This document shows, in pieces, positions 9,909 through 19,332 of a DNA stretch of 64,000 nucleotides. The position numbers and the translations under genes were made by a program. The stretch's first letter is position 1, and each line of letters starts with the position of its first letter. Under the pieces are notes generated by a model. The model did not search any database. It saw only the letters and a program-made list of their open reading frames with translations, and had not been told where the DNA came from. The DNA is from JADJSS01 sp964490845 (GTDB lineage: Bacteria > Bacteroidota > Bacteroidia > Chitinophagales > JADIYW01): positions 76,039-140,038 of the forward strand of contig CAZBED010000007.1 of NCBI GenBank assembly GCA_964490845.1, in the 5' to 3' direction.

Positions 9909-11540
9909 ATGCGAACCAAATTATCCTATTTATTGCTTAGTGCTTTCTGCTTTACGATGGCAACATCTGTATATGCTCAGTCTTCCAAAAAGAACAAAAA
10001 TTCCAGTGTAGACGTAACAGCCAATACCGGCAGTACCACACTGGATGCAAAAGCGGCTAAGAAATATTATAATCTTGAAGCTAAGAAGTACCTGAAAGAC
10101 TGGAGTTTAACCGTTCACTTTGGAACAACCACTCCGTTTACAGACATCAGAAGTTATGACTGGGTAAGACAAACCTCCAAACCTAGTGAGATGCAGTGGG
10201 GCGCCGGTATCGGTTTGACTAAAATGTTTAACAGCGCATTTGGTTTGAATCTTGATTATACCTTAGGCAGGCTTTTAGGCCGTACTGTCAGCCGTGGTGG
10301 TTTTGCTGAAGAAAGAGCCTACTGGAAACAACTTTTCCCGGAAAGAACGGATGCTGACGGTCCGGTTTACTTCAAAACAAGTATTTTCCATCAGGCTGCC
10401 CTTAGTTTTTATATCGACTGGTTAGGATTAGGTACCAGCTACAATAAATTCATTAAATCTCAAATTACCGGCAAACCTATCAAATCAAGAAGATTCGCAT
10501 TTTATACCAAGATTGGTATCGGGTTTATCCGTCTTTCCTCACAAATCTATAACGTGAAAGATGATAAGCCTATCAAAAACAGCCAGTACTTAAGAGGATT
10601 CACCAATAAATTTACAGAGACAGTATTCCCTTTAGGAATGGGTATTAAATTCAAAGTCACTAAAGATTTTGACTTAGGATTAGAAGGTACCTTTACTTTT
10701 ACCAACTCCGACAAATTGGATGCTTTCCAGTTTAATTCACGTGTGGATGCGGGTGGAAAAACAGTAAACTCCTTATCTAAAATCAACAGAGACGCTTACG
10801 CGTATATCAACCTCAATTTTACCTATAAATTTGGACGTATCGGTTCTCAGAAAGAACATATTGAATGGGTAAATCCACTGGCTTTCATCATGGCGAATGT
10901 ACCGAAACCAAAAGAAGTTAATATGAAAGATACTGATGGTGATGGTGTATTGGATATTCTGGATAAAGAACCAACAACTCCTGCGGGTTATGCCGTAGAT
11001 TCTCACGGTGTTACGTTAGACAGTGACAAAGATGGCTGTCCTGACAGTGAAGATCCGGAACCATTCTCTAATGTTACCTTGCCAATCGCAGATTGCAAAA
11101 ACATAGTTAAAGAATCGGAAGAGGTTGCGGCAGCTAAAAAAACTCCGCCTTTCGATCCGGAACCATTGGTTAAACAAGTACAAAAAATAGATGATAATGT
11201 ATGGAAAATGACATCCATCTACTTCGATATCAACAAAGCTGCTATTACGAATCCGGCTTCTGACGAATTGAAAAAAGTCGGTGTAATTATGAGCACCAAC
11301 CCTGACATGAAAGTGAATGTTAAAGGCAATACCGATATCAGAGGATCTTCTGAATATAACCAGAAACTTTCTGAGAGCCGTGTAGATGCCGCTATCAATT
11401 ACCTGAACATACACTATGGTATCTCCAAAGACAGATTCATCAAATTGCCTATGGGCAAATCTGATCCGTTAGTGAAAGATGCCAACAATGAAAATCAACA
11501 TCAGGTAAACAGACGTGTTGACTTTTCTCCGGCTAAATAA
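9909..11540 (+). CDS. OmpA-family outer-membrane protein with TSP3-like calcium repeats
   Basis: 543 residues. A signal peptide ends near residue 24 (S-V-Y-A-Q). A region of amphipathic beta strands (about 45-325) looks like an N-terminal barrel or sandwich. Then come acidic repeats D-T-D-G-D-G-V and D-S-D-K-D-G-C (about 341-385), typical of thrombospondin type-3 calcium-binding linkers. The C-terminal domain (about 435-540) is OmpA-like, with F-D-I-N-K-A-x-I and a late N-R-R-V-D-F, and should bind peptidoglycan. The protein therefore links the outer membrane to the wall. It is a single-gene unit with a promoter upstream and a strong hairpin terminator downstream. Confidence 0.9.
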   Translation: MRTKLSYLLLSAFCFTMATSVYAQSSKKNKNSSVDVTANTGSTTLDAKAAKKYYNLEAKKYLKDWSLTVHFGTTTPFTDIRSYDWVRQTSKPSEMQWGAGIGLTKMFNSAFGLNLDYTLGRLLGRTVSRGGFAEERAYWKQLFPERTDADGPVYFKTSIFHQAALSFYIDWLGLGTSYNKFIKSQITGKPIKSRRFAFYTKIGIGFIRLSSQIYNVKDDKPIKNSQYLRGFTNKFTETVFPLGMGIKFKVTKDFDLGLEGTFTFTNSDKLDAFQFNSRVDAGGKTVNSLSKINRDAYAYINLNFTYKFGRIGSQKEHIEWVNPLAFIMANVPKPKEVNMKDTDGDGVLDILDKEPTTPAGYAVDSHGVTLDSDKDGCPDSEDPEPFSNVTLPIADCKNIVKESEEVAAAKKTPPFDPEPLVKQVQKIDDNVWKMTSIYFDINKAAITNPASDELKKVGVIMSTNPDMKVNVKGNTDIRGSSEYNQKLSESRVDAAINYLNIHYGISKDRFIKLPMGKSDPLVKDANNENQHQVNRRVDFSPAK

Positions 11541-11560
11541 TTCAAATTAAACTTTTTTAT

Positions 11561-11593
11561 AAAAAACCTGTTAGTACTCCTAACAGGTTTTTT
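11561..11593 (+). terminator. Intrinsic terminator after the OmpA-family gene
   Basis: A perfect 14-bp stem (arms 11561-11574 and 11580-11593) with a 5-base loop that ends in a T run. It stands 20 bp after the stop codon. Its 3' arm lies within 6 bp of the next start codon, so it isolates the metallo-hydrolase gene from read-through. Confidence 0.9.
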
Positions 11594-11598
11594 TATTT

Positions 11599-12588
11599 AT
11601 GATGAAAACTACTTATAAATACAACCCGCAACTGCCATTCGTCCGTGATGATATAAAAGGCAATTTGCATATTGACGGAGAGTATGTCTTTCATAAAGCA
11701 AAGGAAAGGCTGCCATACGAGCGTTTAGTAAAATGGATGACTACCTCCAACCCTCAACGAGAGGAGAAAAAACAGGATAATTTTGCTCCTGAAGTGATTC
11801 GTACCAATGCCTTTTTAACATCCGAACAGGATAAAATCGTATGGCTCGGACATTCTTCCTTCTATATTCAGCTGAATGAAAAGAGAATACTGACCGACCC
11901 TGTATTTCATGACCTCACTCCTTTCCTTCGGCGAAAACATGCACTTCCCTGCCCTGTACAAGACTTTAAAAATATCGATTATATTCTCTTATCACACGGG
12001 CACAGAGACCATCTGGATTTACCCACGCTAAGAAAAATATCAAAGCTAAATCCGGATATGGAGATATTATGCCCACTTGGTTTTAAAAATATGCTGCAAT
12101 CCACCGGTATCAGAAAAATACAAGAGGCTGCCTGGTGGCAGCAATATGATATTCCACGGCTGAATATTACCTTTTTGCCTGCCAAGCACTGGAACCGCCG
12201 ATTCATTACTGACTACAATAAAACGCTCTGGGGCAGTTTTTCCATTCAACATCAATCCAAAAGCATCTATTTTGCCGGTGATACCGGCTATGCGCATCAT
12301 TTTAAAGAGATTAATTCCCATTTCTCGTCTTTTGATGTTTGCCTAATGCCCATAGGCGCATACAAGCCAAAATTCATCATGGAGTGGGCACATACATCGC
12401 CGGAAGAAGCCATACAGGCCTTCCATGAGCTAAACGGGAAAACATTTATTCCCATGCATTACGGCACTTTTGATTTGAGCGACGAACCGGCATCCGAACC
12501 TAAAAATATCGTTCACGAATTCAAACAACAGAATAAACTCAAGGGTGAACTGGCTATTCTGAAAGTTGGAGAAGAATTTAACTGGTAA
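11599..12588 (+). CDS. Metallo-beta-lactamase-fold hydrolase (NAPE-PLD/UlaG-like)
   Basis: 329 residues; ATG ATG at the start gives two equivalent starts. The zinc-binding signature H-G-H-R-D-H is at residues 133-138, followed by A-G-D-T-G-Y (bridging Asp) and P-M-H-Y-G-T (last His). The strand V-W-L-G-H-S-S-F and I-L-T-D-P-V-F before the motif, and the N-terminal V-R-D-D-I-K-G-N segment, are features of the bacterial group related to N-acylphosphatidylethanolamine phospholipase D and UlaG. It is probably a cytosolic phosphodiesterase or lactonase of unknown substrate. It has no signal peptide. Confidence 0.85.
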   Translation: MMKTTYKYNPQLPFVRDDIKGNLHIDGEYVFHKAKERLPYERLVKWMTTSNPQREEKKQDNFAPEVIRTNAFLTSEQDKIVWLGHSSFYIQLNEKRILTDPVFHDLTPFLRRKHALPCPVQDFKNIDYILLSHGHRDHLDLPTLRKISKLNPDMEILCPLGFKNMLQSTGIRKIQEAAWWQQYDIPRLNITFLPAKHWNRRFITDYNKTLWGSFSIQHQSKSIYFAGDTGYAHHFKEINSHFSSFDVCLMPIGAYKPKFIMEWAHTSPEEAIQAFHELNGKTFIPMHYGTFDLSDEPASEPKNIVHEFKQQNKLKGELAILKVGEEFNW

Positions 12589-12630
12589 CGAAAAATCAAT
12601 TAAGAATACAAATATGAGAGAACCCTTTCA

Positions 12631-12912
12631 TTATCCCTCATCGTAACTGACAACGACCCGGGTTGTTTTGGGATGCGACTGGCAAGTCAGGATAAAACCT
12701 TCGTCTATTTCTTCCTCCGTCAGCGGTTCATCATCGTCCATTTCCACTTTTCCTTCCAGTAGTTTAGCCTTACAGCTGCAACACGCAGCCACCCTGCATG
12801 CATAAGGCGGGTCTAAATTGGCATTAATGGCAGCTTCCAGAATTGTTTCGCCTTCATTTACTGTAATTTCGTGGTCGAGGCCGTCTAATATTACTTTAAC
12901 CGAGTATCCCAT
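12631..12912 (-). CDS. 2Fe-2S ferredoxin
   Basis: 93 residues with the plant-type ligand pattern C39-x4-C44-x2-C47 and C77, in P-Y-A-C-R-V-A-A-C-C-S-C. The acidic L-T-E-E-E-I-D-E-G-F-I-L-T-C segment resembles the C-terminal ferredoxin domain of PaaE/HmpX-type reductases, here as a stand-alone protein. An extra Cys (C45) sits inside the loop. It should carry single electrons in the cytosol; the partner is unknown. It is convergent with the metallo-hydrolase gene (42 bp) and has no same-strand neighbour. Confidence 0.9.
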   Translation of the reverse strand: MGYSVKVILDGLDHEITVNEGETILEAAINANLDPPYACRVAACCSCKAKLLEGKVEMDDDEPLTEEEIDEGFILTCQSHPKTTRVVVSYDEG

Positions 12913-13006
12913 ATAGTATATCTGTTCTCAAAGTTATAAAATCAATCCTCATTTACAAATAAAGAAGCCAATAAGCTTAATTAATTTACGATGGTTTAGA
13001 TAAAGT

Positions 13007-13020
13007 GAATGCCGGCATTC
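13007..13020. promoter_or_regulatory. Perfect 14-bp palindrome upstream of the amidohydrolase gene
   Basis: GAATGCCGGCATTC is its own reverse complement and lies 85 bp before the start of the D-aminoacylase-like gene and about 94 bp upstream of the divergent ferredoxin gene. It could be an operator for a dimeric regulator. There is no second copy that I noticed in the window, so this is a suggestion only. Confidence 0.35.
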
Positions 13021-13105
13021 CATAAGCATATTGATACTTATCAAATTATTTAACGACATTTTTTTTTACCTTTAACCAAAATATTTCTTAGAATATCTAA
13101 AGCGT

Positions 13106-14854
13106 ATGAATACCACTACTATCATCCGGAATGGTTTATATTTTGACGGCACCGGCGCAAAAGGACAGCAAAAAGATGTTGTCATTAAAGACAATAAAAT
13201 CGATGCTGTTCTGGACAAAGCCCCTTCCGTAGAAGGCGCAAAAGAAATTGATGCCACCGGACACTGGATTACTCCGGGTTTGCTGGACATACATGCACAT
13301 TACGATGCGGAACTCGAAGTAATGCCGGCTCTGGAAGAATCCGTCCGGCATGGCGTTACAACCGTCATCATTGGCAACTGTTCACTATCGGCAGCATTAG
13401 GCAAAGACAAAGAAATCGTTGACTTATTTGCCCGAGTAGAAAATATCCCCGCGAAAGTATTGAGTGAATGGATTATCGGGAACATCAAATGGAAAAACGT
13501 CCGTGAATATTACGAACATTTAGATACTTTACCGGTTGGGCCAAATATTGCCAGCTTCTTAGGGCATTCCAATGTACGCATGGATGTCATGGGCCTTGAT
13601 CGCAGTTTTATGCAGAAGAATGCCACAGAAGAGGAATTGAAAAAGATGGAGAAAATCGTGGAAGAAGCGATGGATGCCGGCTATCTTGGGTTATCGATTG
13701 ATATGCTGCCTTTTCATCGATGGGCAGGAGTGTATAGCGAGAAATATTTAGGATTCTCCGTACCGTCACAACGGGCTGCAAAATCCGAATACTTCAGGCT
13801 TTCCAATGTATTGCGCAGACGCAACCGGGTATTACAGATTACGCCCAATGCTGTAGATAAATCCTCTTTCCTCACCATTACCCGTTTAAGCCAGGGAGGA
13901 TTTTTTAAAAAGAGTTTAAAAACCACCATTGTGGCAGCATTGGATTTAAAGTCCAACGAAAAGATATACAACCTGTTAAAACTGCTCGGTTTCATTGGCA
14001 ACGATGTATTAAGAGCAGACATGAAGTTTCAAACCTTATCGGTACCATTCCTGAATTTTGGTGATGGCCCGGTAACACCTTTATTTGAAGAATTCCCGTC
14101 GATGATTAAGGCTATTGGCATGCAGGAAGAAGAGCGCAAAAAACTGTTCCGTGATCCCGAATTCCGAAAACAGTTTGTCAAAGAGTGGAATCACAAAGCA
14201 GCATCCGTATTTCCGAAAGCACTGAAAGAGATGTGGGTGGTAAACTCACCTGACGCCTCACATATTGGCAAAAATTTTGAGCAGATTGCAAAAGATGCCG
14301 GCAAGGAGCCGGTTGCGCATTTCATGGATTTACTAGCGGAATATGATACGCACATCCGTTGGAAATGCGAAACATCTAATCACCGCGAATCCGTTCGCAT
14401 GGAATTGCTGACCAGCAAACACTGCTTTCCGGGGTTTAATGATTCGGGAGCACACAACCTGAATATGGCCTTTCACGACGGAGGTTTGCATTTATTGAGA
14501 CAGGCGCTCCGGCATCCCGATCTGATGCCGATAGAGCGTGCCATTCACCGCATTACAAAAGAAGCTGCCGACTATCTGGGTATTGATGCAGGCGATATAT
14601 CTGTCGGAAAGCGGGCTGACCTGATTATAATTGACCCAACTAAACTGGAAACCGATTTAAATACAGATCCTATAGAAGACTATCACGAAAAATTCGGGGG
14701 CACCTATCGCCTGATAAAACGTTCGGGCAAAGTGGTGAAACATGTGTTCATTAATGGAACGGAAGCATACAGCAATAATGGTGTGGTAGGGTTCCATGAA
14801 GACCTTGGGAAAAAGAAAATATTCGGACAACTGTTGCGCAGCAACTGGAATTAA
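13106..14854 (+). CDS. N-acyl-D-amino-acid deacylase-like amidohydrolase
   Basis: 582 residues of the amidohydrolase superfamily. The beta-strand-1 metal site is D-I-H-A-H-Y-D (H63, H65). G-N-C-S-L-S follows near 93, where D-aminoacylases have a metal-ligating Cys. Later motifs are G-H-S-N-V-R and F-N-D-S-G-A-H (metal Asp), with the C-terminal small beta domain closing at G-K-R-A-D-L-I-I. The family hydrolyses N-acyl-D-amino acids or related amides. The length is slightly above that of typical D-aminoacylase (about 480-500), with extra residues in the middle (about 200-340). It is monocistronic and ends at a bidirectional terminator. Confidence 0.85.
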   Translation: MNTTTIIRNGLYFDGTGAKGQQKDVVIKDNKIDAVLDKAPSVEGAKEIDATGHWITPGLLDIHAHYDAELEVMPALEESVRHGVTTVIIGNCSLSAALGKDKEIVDLFARVENIPAKVLSEWIIGNIKWKNVREYYEHLDTLPVGPNIASFLGHSNVRMDVMGLDRSFMQKNATEEELKKMEKIVEEAMDAGYLGLSIDMLPFHRWAGVYSEKYLGFSVPSQRAAKSEYFRLSNVLRRRNRVLQITPNAVDKSSFLTITRLSQGGFFKKSLKTTIVAALDLKSNEKIYNLLKLLGFIGNDVLRADMKFQTLSVPFLNFGDGPVTPLFEEFPSMIKAIGMQEEERKKLFRDPEFRKQFVKEWNHKAASVFPKALKEMWVVNSPDASHIGKNFEQIAKDAGKEPVAHFMDLLAEYDTHIRWKCETSNHRESVRMELLTSKHCFPGFNDSGAHNLNMAFHDGGLHLLRQALRHPDLMPIERAIHRITKEAADYLGIDAGDISVGKRADLIIIDPTKLETDLNTDPIEDYHEKFGGTYRLIKRSGKVVKHVFINGTEAYSNNGVVGFHEDLGKKKIFGQLLRSNWN

Positions 14855-14870
14855 CACCTCATACTATAAT

Positions 14871-14901
14871 AAAAAAACCGAACAAAATGTTCGGTTTTTT
14901 T
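14871..14901. terminator. Bidirectional terminator
   Basis: A 14-bp stem (14871-14884 with 14888-14901), a 3-base loop, and A and T runs on the two sides. It lies between the convergent amidohydrolase gene (+) and the TPR gene (-) and can stop both. Confidence 0.9.
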
Positions 14902-14918
14902 ATTTCATTTCGTATAGA

Positions 14919-16079
14919 TTATTGTTCATCCAGTGCTTTCGCTTTTTCCAGCATATTCATACTGGCGTACACCTTTTTCAGGTTTAGCTTATACTCCGGA
15001 CTCTTAGGATTAATACTATATGCTTTTTCCATAAATGGCAATGCTTTGGTAAAAGCGTCATCGCGTTGTTTTTTAAAAGCTTCATATTTCTTGCCATCCC
15101 TGTCTTCTTTTTCATCTACGGCGTTCATCTTCTTATTCAATTCCACTCCCTGATTAAAATACAAAACCCCTAAGTTGAAATATGCGTCGCCATAGTCTGG
15201 TTTTATAGCGATTGCCTTTTGATATGCTTCAATTGCTTTTTCCGGATTTTTAGATTTATCGTACAGTACGCCAATATTAAACAGAATGGAAACATTCTGA
15301 GGGTCAGCCAATGCCGCCTTTTCAAACTTTTCAATAGACTCCTGTACGTCTCCCTGGTCTAATGTCGCATTTAATTCATAGACTCTGAGGTTTTTATTAT
15401 CCGGATATTTTTTCAACCCTTTAGTAACGATATCCGTCAGGGCTGCTTTATTTTTTTGAATTTCATACACCTGTGCTATTGTTTCATAAATCGCGGGATT
15501 ATCATAATCCATTTTCACCAGCACCTCCAGCAACGGTAAAATCTCAGTCGATTTATTCAGATTAGCACCGGACATTGCCGTTGCAAAAATCACATTCGTA
15601 TCCAATGTGGAAACGAATCCTTTGTTAAATAAAAAATTATTGATTTCCAGTGCGGATTGAAAATGCGTGTAAGCGTCATCATATTTATTGCCTTTAAACC
15701 GATCGAATCCTTCGTTAAATATATAGCTGAACAGATTCTTTAACGGTGTACCGTATTCCTTTTGTTTCTTGGTATTTGTTTCCAGGTCAAATCCTTTCAG
15801 ATAGGCTTCTTTGGCGTCAAACAGGCATTTTGGATTTTGCGCATAGAACAATTTAGTCTCATACAGTTTAGTGTACACATCTCCTTTTGTCAGCCATGCC
15901 TTGGCCATTTTCTGTACTTCTGCGTCTGACAAAGCAGCATCAATTTCCTTTTTTGCATCCAGCACCTTGCCATCTTCCAAGGAAAGCTGTGCGGAAGTTA
16001 TTTTCCCTTTTTGAGCAAACGTATTTTGCATCAGAAAAAAGGAGCACAGCATCCATACTATCCATTTTAAATTCTTCAT
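14919..16079 (-). CDS. Exported TPR-repeat protein downstream of gyrA
   Basis: I start at the ATG at 16079 (386 residues), because it begins a clean signal peptide (M-K-N-L-K-W, hydrophobic core, cleavage near T-F-A-Q). Upstream in-frame codons overlap the gyrA coding end. The rest is TPR-like helical repeats. The clearest units are around residues 250-330 (A-L-A-D-P-Q-N-V-S-I-L-F-N-I-G-V-L-Y, then A-I-A-I-K-P-D-Y-G-D-A-Y-F-N-L-G). It probably acts in the periplasm as a scaffold. It starts one base after the gyrA stop, so translation is likely coupled to gyrA, an arrangement that I infer rather than know to be functional. Confidence 0.85.
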   Translation of the reverse strand: MKNLKWIVWMLCSFFLMQNTFAQKGKITSAQLSLEDGKVLDAKKEIDAALSDAEVQKMAKAWLTKGDVYTKLYETKLFYAQNPKCLFDAKEAYLKGFDLETNTKKQKEYGTPLKNLFSYIFNEGFDRFKGNKYDDAYTHFQSALEINNFLFNKGFVSTLDTNVIFATAMSGANLNKSTEILPLLEVLVKMDYDNPAIYETIAQVYEIQKNKAALTDIVTKGLKKYPDNKNLRVYELNATLDQGDVQESIEKFEKAALADPQNVSILFNIGVLYDKSKNPEKAIEAYQKAIAIKPDYGDAYFNLGVLYFNQGVELNKKMNAVDEKEDRDGKKYEAFKKQRDDAFTKALPFMEKAYSINPKSPEYKLNLKKVYASMNMLEKAKALDEQ

Positions 16080-16080
16080 G

Positions 16081-18648
16081 TTATTCATCTTTTGATTTTT
16101 GTTCTGTAGAATTAGTATCTGATAAATCATCGGGTGCGTCCGTTCCGTTTTCACCGGCATTGTCCTCCTCTTCATCTTCGTCTTCGTGTTCAATTTTTGA
16201 AACTGCTGCAATGGCATCATTGTCTTTAAGTTTGATGAGACTCACACCTTGTGTATTTCTTCCCATCGTACGAAGAGAATTCAATCCTATTCTTATCGTC
16301 AGGCCGGATTCATTGATAATCATTAAGTCATTATCATCTGTTACAGACTGGATAGCAATCATATTACCGGTTTTATCGGTCACATTGAGTGAAATAACTC
16401 CTTTCCCGCCGCGGGAAGTAATACGGTAGTCATCCAACGCGGAACGTTTACCATATCCATTCTCCGAGACGACCATGATATCTTCCTTCACTTCAGCCGT
16501 AGTATCTGCACAAACCATGCCAATCAGTTCATCGTCATCGCCACGCAGGGTGATACCACGCACACCTGAACCGGTTCTGCCGATAGCGCGCACTTCATCT
16601 TCGTTAAAACGAACGGCATATCCTTTTTTAGAACCTAATATAATCTCACACTTCCCGTTGGTCAGCGCAGCCGTCACCAGCTCATCTCCTTCTCTAACGG
16701 TAATCGCATTCACCCCATTGGAACGAGGGCGGGAATATTCGCGCATGGATGTTTTTTTGACGGTACCTCGTTTGGTCGCCATGATGATATGGTGTGTATC
16801 CAGGAATTCTTCATCCTTCAAATCCTCGATATTGATGAATGCTTTAATCGTATCATCCTGCGGAATATTAATGATATTCTGGATGGGCCTGCCTTTGGAT
16901 GTTTTATTGCCCTCCGGTACTTCATACACCTTTAACCAGTAACACTTGCCCTGTTCGGTGAACAGCAACAAATAATTATGAGTAGACGCGACGAATAAAT
17001 GTTCTATAAAATCTTCATCGCGTGTTTTCCCGCCCACAGAGCCCTTGCCGCCCCGGTTTTGTTTTTTGTATTCATCCAGGGAAGTACGTTTCACATAGCC
17101 TAAACGGGAAATGGTAACTACCATATCTTCTTCGGCAATCATATCCTCATAGGAGATATTATCTCCATACATTACTATTTCTGAACGGCGTACATCACCA
17201 TATTTCTTTTTGATTTCATTCATCTCCTCTTTTATGATTTCAAAGCGAAGATGTTCATGCTCCAGGATATTTTTCAGATGGGCAATCAAATCGGAAACCT
17301 CTTTGTGTTCCGCTCTGATTTTGTCAATTTCCAGGCCGGTTAAGCGCTGTAACGTTAATGCCAGCACTGCTTTTGCCTGAATCTCAGACATGCCGAAATT
17401 GGCCATCAATCCTTCTTTGGCGTCTTCGGGATTTTTGGAACCACGAATTAACTTAATCACTTCATCCAGTGCGTCCAGTGCTATCAGGTAACCTTCCAAA
17501 ATATGCAGGCGCTCTTCCGCTTTCTTCAATTCAAATTTTGTTCTTCTGGTCACCACTTCATGGCGGAACTCGACAAAATACTGAATCATGTCTTTCAGGT
17601 TGAGCATCTGCGGGCGGCCATTCACCAATGCGATATTATTCACCCCAAAACTGGTTTGAAGCGGTGTAAGCTGATATAAATTATTCAATACAACATTTGG
17701 AATAGCATCTCTTTTTAGGTCAAATACGACACGCAAACCGTCTCTGTCCGATTCATCCCTGATTTCCGAGATGCCTTCCAGTTTTTTCTCATTGACCAGT
17801 TCTGCCGCCCGGGTAATAATCATTTTGGGCTGAATCTGATACGGAACTTCTGAAATGATAATCTGAGTGCGGCCTTCCTTGTTTTCTTCGATTCTGGCTC
17901 TGCCGCGCACCCTTATTTTACCACGACCCGTTCTGAAGGCATCTTTTACCCCTTCATAGCCGTAAATAATCCCACCGGTAGGAAAATCAGGAGCTTTCAC
18001 ATATTTCATTAGTTCATCGACGGTGATATCCCTGTTTTCTATATAGGCATTGATGCCATCAATCACTTCCGATAAATTATGCGGAAGGATATTAGTAGCC
18101 ATACCCACAGCGATACCGGAAGCGCCGTTTACCAGCAATTGCGGGATTCGGGTAGGCAATACAGTTGGTTCTTCTAATGAATCATCGAAATTCAGTTGAA
18201 AATCGACCGTTTCTTTATGCAAATCCTCCAGCATATCTTCCGCAATCTTTTTCAGTCTTGCTTCAGTATAACGCATTGCTGCCGGCGGGTCGCCATCGAT
18301 GGAACCAAAGTTACCCTGCCCATCTATCAATGGGTAGCGCAAAGACCATTCCTGTGCCATACGCACCATGGTATCGTACACGGAACTGTCGCCGTGCGGG
18401 TGGTATTTACCCAACACCTCCCCGACGATACGGGCAGATTTTTTATACGGTTTATTGGAGGTCATGCCCAGCTCGGACATACCAAATAATACCCTTCTGT
18501 GAACGGGTTTTAAACCGTCTCTTACATCCGGTAATGCACGGGAGACTATCACCGACATCGAGTAGTCGATATAGGCGGATTTCATCTCATCTTCAATGTT
18601 AATGGGGATAATTTTAGAGCGTTTCTCTTCTTCTAATTCTTCTGACAT
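16081..18648 (-). CDS. gyrA: DNA gyrase subunit A
   Basis: 855 residues. The N-terminal breakage-reunion domain contains the catalytic tyrosine Y127 in A-M-R-Y-T-E-A-R. The quinolone region reads H-P-H-G-D-S-S-V-Y-D, with Ser88 and Asp92 at the positions of E. coli S83 and D87, so the common resistance changes are absent. The C-terminal beta-pinwheel carries a GyrA box (Q-N-R-G-G-K-G, about residue 527), which argues for gyrase rather than topoisomerase IV. The protein ends in a very acidic tail. Together with GyrB (not in the window) it introduces negative supercoils. A consensus -7 box lies just upstream. Confidence 0.97.
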   Translation of the reverse strand: MSEELEEEKRSKIIPINIEDEMKSAYIDYSMSVIVSRALPDVRDGLKPVHRRVLFGMSELGMTSNKPYKKSARIVGEVLGKYHPHGDSSVYDTMVRMAQEWSLRYPLIDGQGNFGSIDGDPPAAMRYTEARLKKIAEDMLEDLHKETVDFQLNFDDSLEEPTVLPTRIPQLLVNGASGIAVGMATNILPHNLSEVIDGINAYIENRDITVDELMKYVKAPDFPTGGIIYGYEGVKDAFRTGRGKIRVRGRARIEENKEGRTQIIISEVPYQIQPKMIITRAAELVNEKKLEGISEIRDESDRDGLRVVFDLKRDAIPNVVLNNLYQLTPLQTSFGVNNIALVNGRPQMLNLKDMIQYFVEFRHEVVTRRTKFELKKAEERLHILEGYLIALDALDEVIKLIRGSKNPEDAKEGLMANFGMSEIQAKAVLALTLQRLTGLEIDKIRAEHKEVSDLIAHLKNILEHEHLRFEIIKEEMNEIKKKYGDVRRSEIVMYGDNISYEDMIAEEDMVVTISRLGYVKRTSLDEYKKQNRGGKGSVGGKTRDEDFIEHLFVASTHNYLLLFTEQGKCYWLKVYEVPEGNKTSKGRPIQNIINIPQDDTIKAFINIEDLKDEEFLDTHHIIMATKRGTVKKTSMREYSRPRSNGVNAITVREGDELVTAALTNGKCEIILGSKKGYAVRFNEDEVRAIGRTGSGVRGITLRGDDDELIGMVCADTTAEVKEDIMVVSENGYGKRSALDDYRITSRGGKGVISLNVTDKTGNMIAIQSVTDDNDLMIINESGLTIRIGLNSLRTMGRNTQGVSLIKLKDNDAIAAVSKIEHEDEDEEEDNAGENGTDAPDDLSDTNSTEQKSKDE

Positions 18649-18669
18649 TTACGTAATTTTTTTACGTTG

Positions 18670-18677
18670 CAAAGATA
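18670..18677 (-). promoter_or_regulatory. Putative -7 box of the gyrA promoter
   Basis: On the minus strand this reads TATCTTTG, a perfect TAnnTTTG match, 22-29 bp before the gyrA start. No clear TTTG -33 box is present at the usual distance, so only the -7 element is supported. Confidence 0.45.
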
Positions 18678-18801
18678 CCGATTTAACCCCGCTTTTTGAA
18701 GTTAAATAACGTTGAGATATCCACATTTTAACGACAAGAACAGATATTTTAAACAGTTGAAAATCAAGTAAAAAATAGTTAATAGTGTAGGATTTGAATA
18801 C

Positions 18802-19212
18802 TTATTCCATATTCTGTTTTTTAACCAAAATAATCCCCAGGGCCAGTTCTGCGCAACCAATGGCAAAAAACGCCGGTTGCAGGAAACTATTTAGTCCAAT
18901 GGAATACACCTGCACAAAAATCCAAATAATAAGTCCGATGCCTAGTATGACGGCAAAACAGGGTGCAAAATGGTACCTGAAAAAGCATAATACAGCATTG
19001 AAAAGATGAAATATGCCGTTAAAAGTAAATAAGGCAATTCCGGGGAGGAGAAAATCATGAAAAGGAGAATCTGAAAGCATACTTACAGACATACCTGCTG
19101 CGCTACCATCCGGATGAGTAATGAACAAATAGCCAACCGGTAGCGCTCCTGCTGCGACAAAAGCCTGAATACATGCTAACACCGGAAACAGTATTTTTTC
19201 TGTAGTATACAT
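18802..19212 (-). CDS. Four-helix membrane protein of unknown function
   Basis: 136 residues with four hydrophobic segments (about 8-30, 53-75, 82-103, 108-128) and short loops; a typical small inner-membrane protein with no charged catalytic motif. The family is not recognised. It lies between gyrA and the cytochrome gene cluster on the same strand, but a terminator separates it from the cytochrome gene and 153 bp separate it from gyrA, so it is probably its own unit. Confidence 0.65.
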   Translation of the reverse strand: MYTTEKILFPVLACIQAFVAAGALPVGYLFITHPDGSAAGMSVSMLSDSPFHDFLLPGIALFTFNGIFHLFNAVLCFFRYHFAPCFAVILGIGLIIWIFVQVYSIGLNSFLQPAFFAIGCAELALGIILVKKQNME

Positions 19213-19283
19213 ATTCTTTTAAAATCATCTAAGTTAAAATAAACTGTTGGATTGTATCCATTCAGATTATTCATATTTAATAT

Positions 19284-19308
19284 AAAAAAAACCGCTCCAA
19301 GAGCGGTT
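19284..19308 (-). terminator. Terminator at the end of the redox gene cluster
   Basis: An 8-bp stem (19290-19297 with 19301-19308) and 3-base loop, followed on the minus strand by a run of seven T. It lies 25 bp after the stop of the last cytochrome gene and closes the minus-strand run that starts near 26.0 kb. Confidence 0.85.
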
Positions 19309-19332
19309 AAGAAAAACCATATGAAAAACAAA

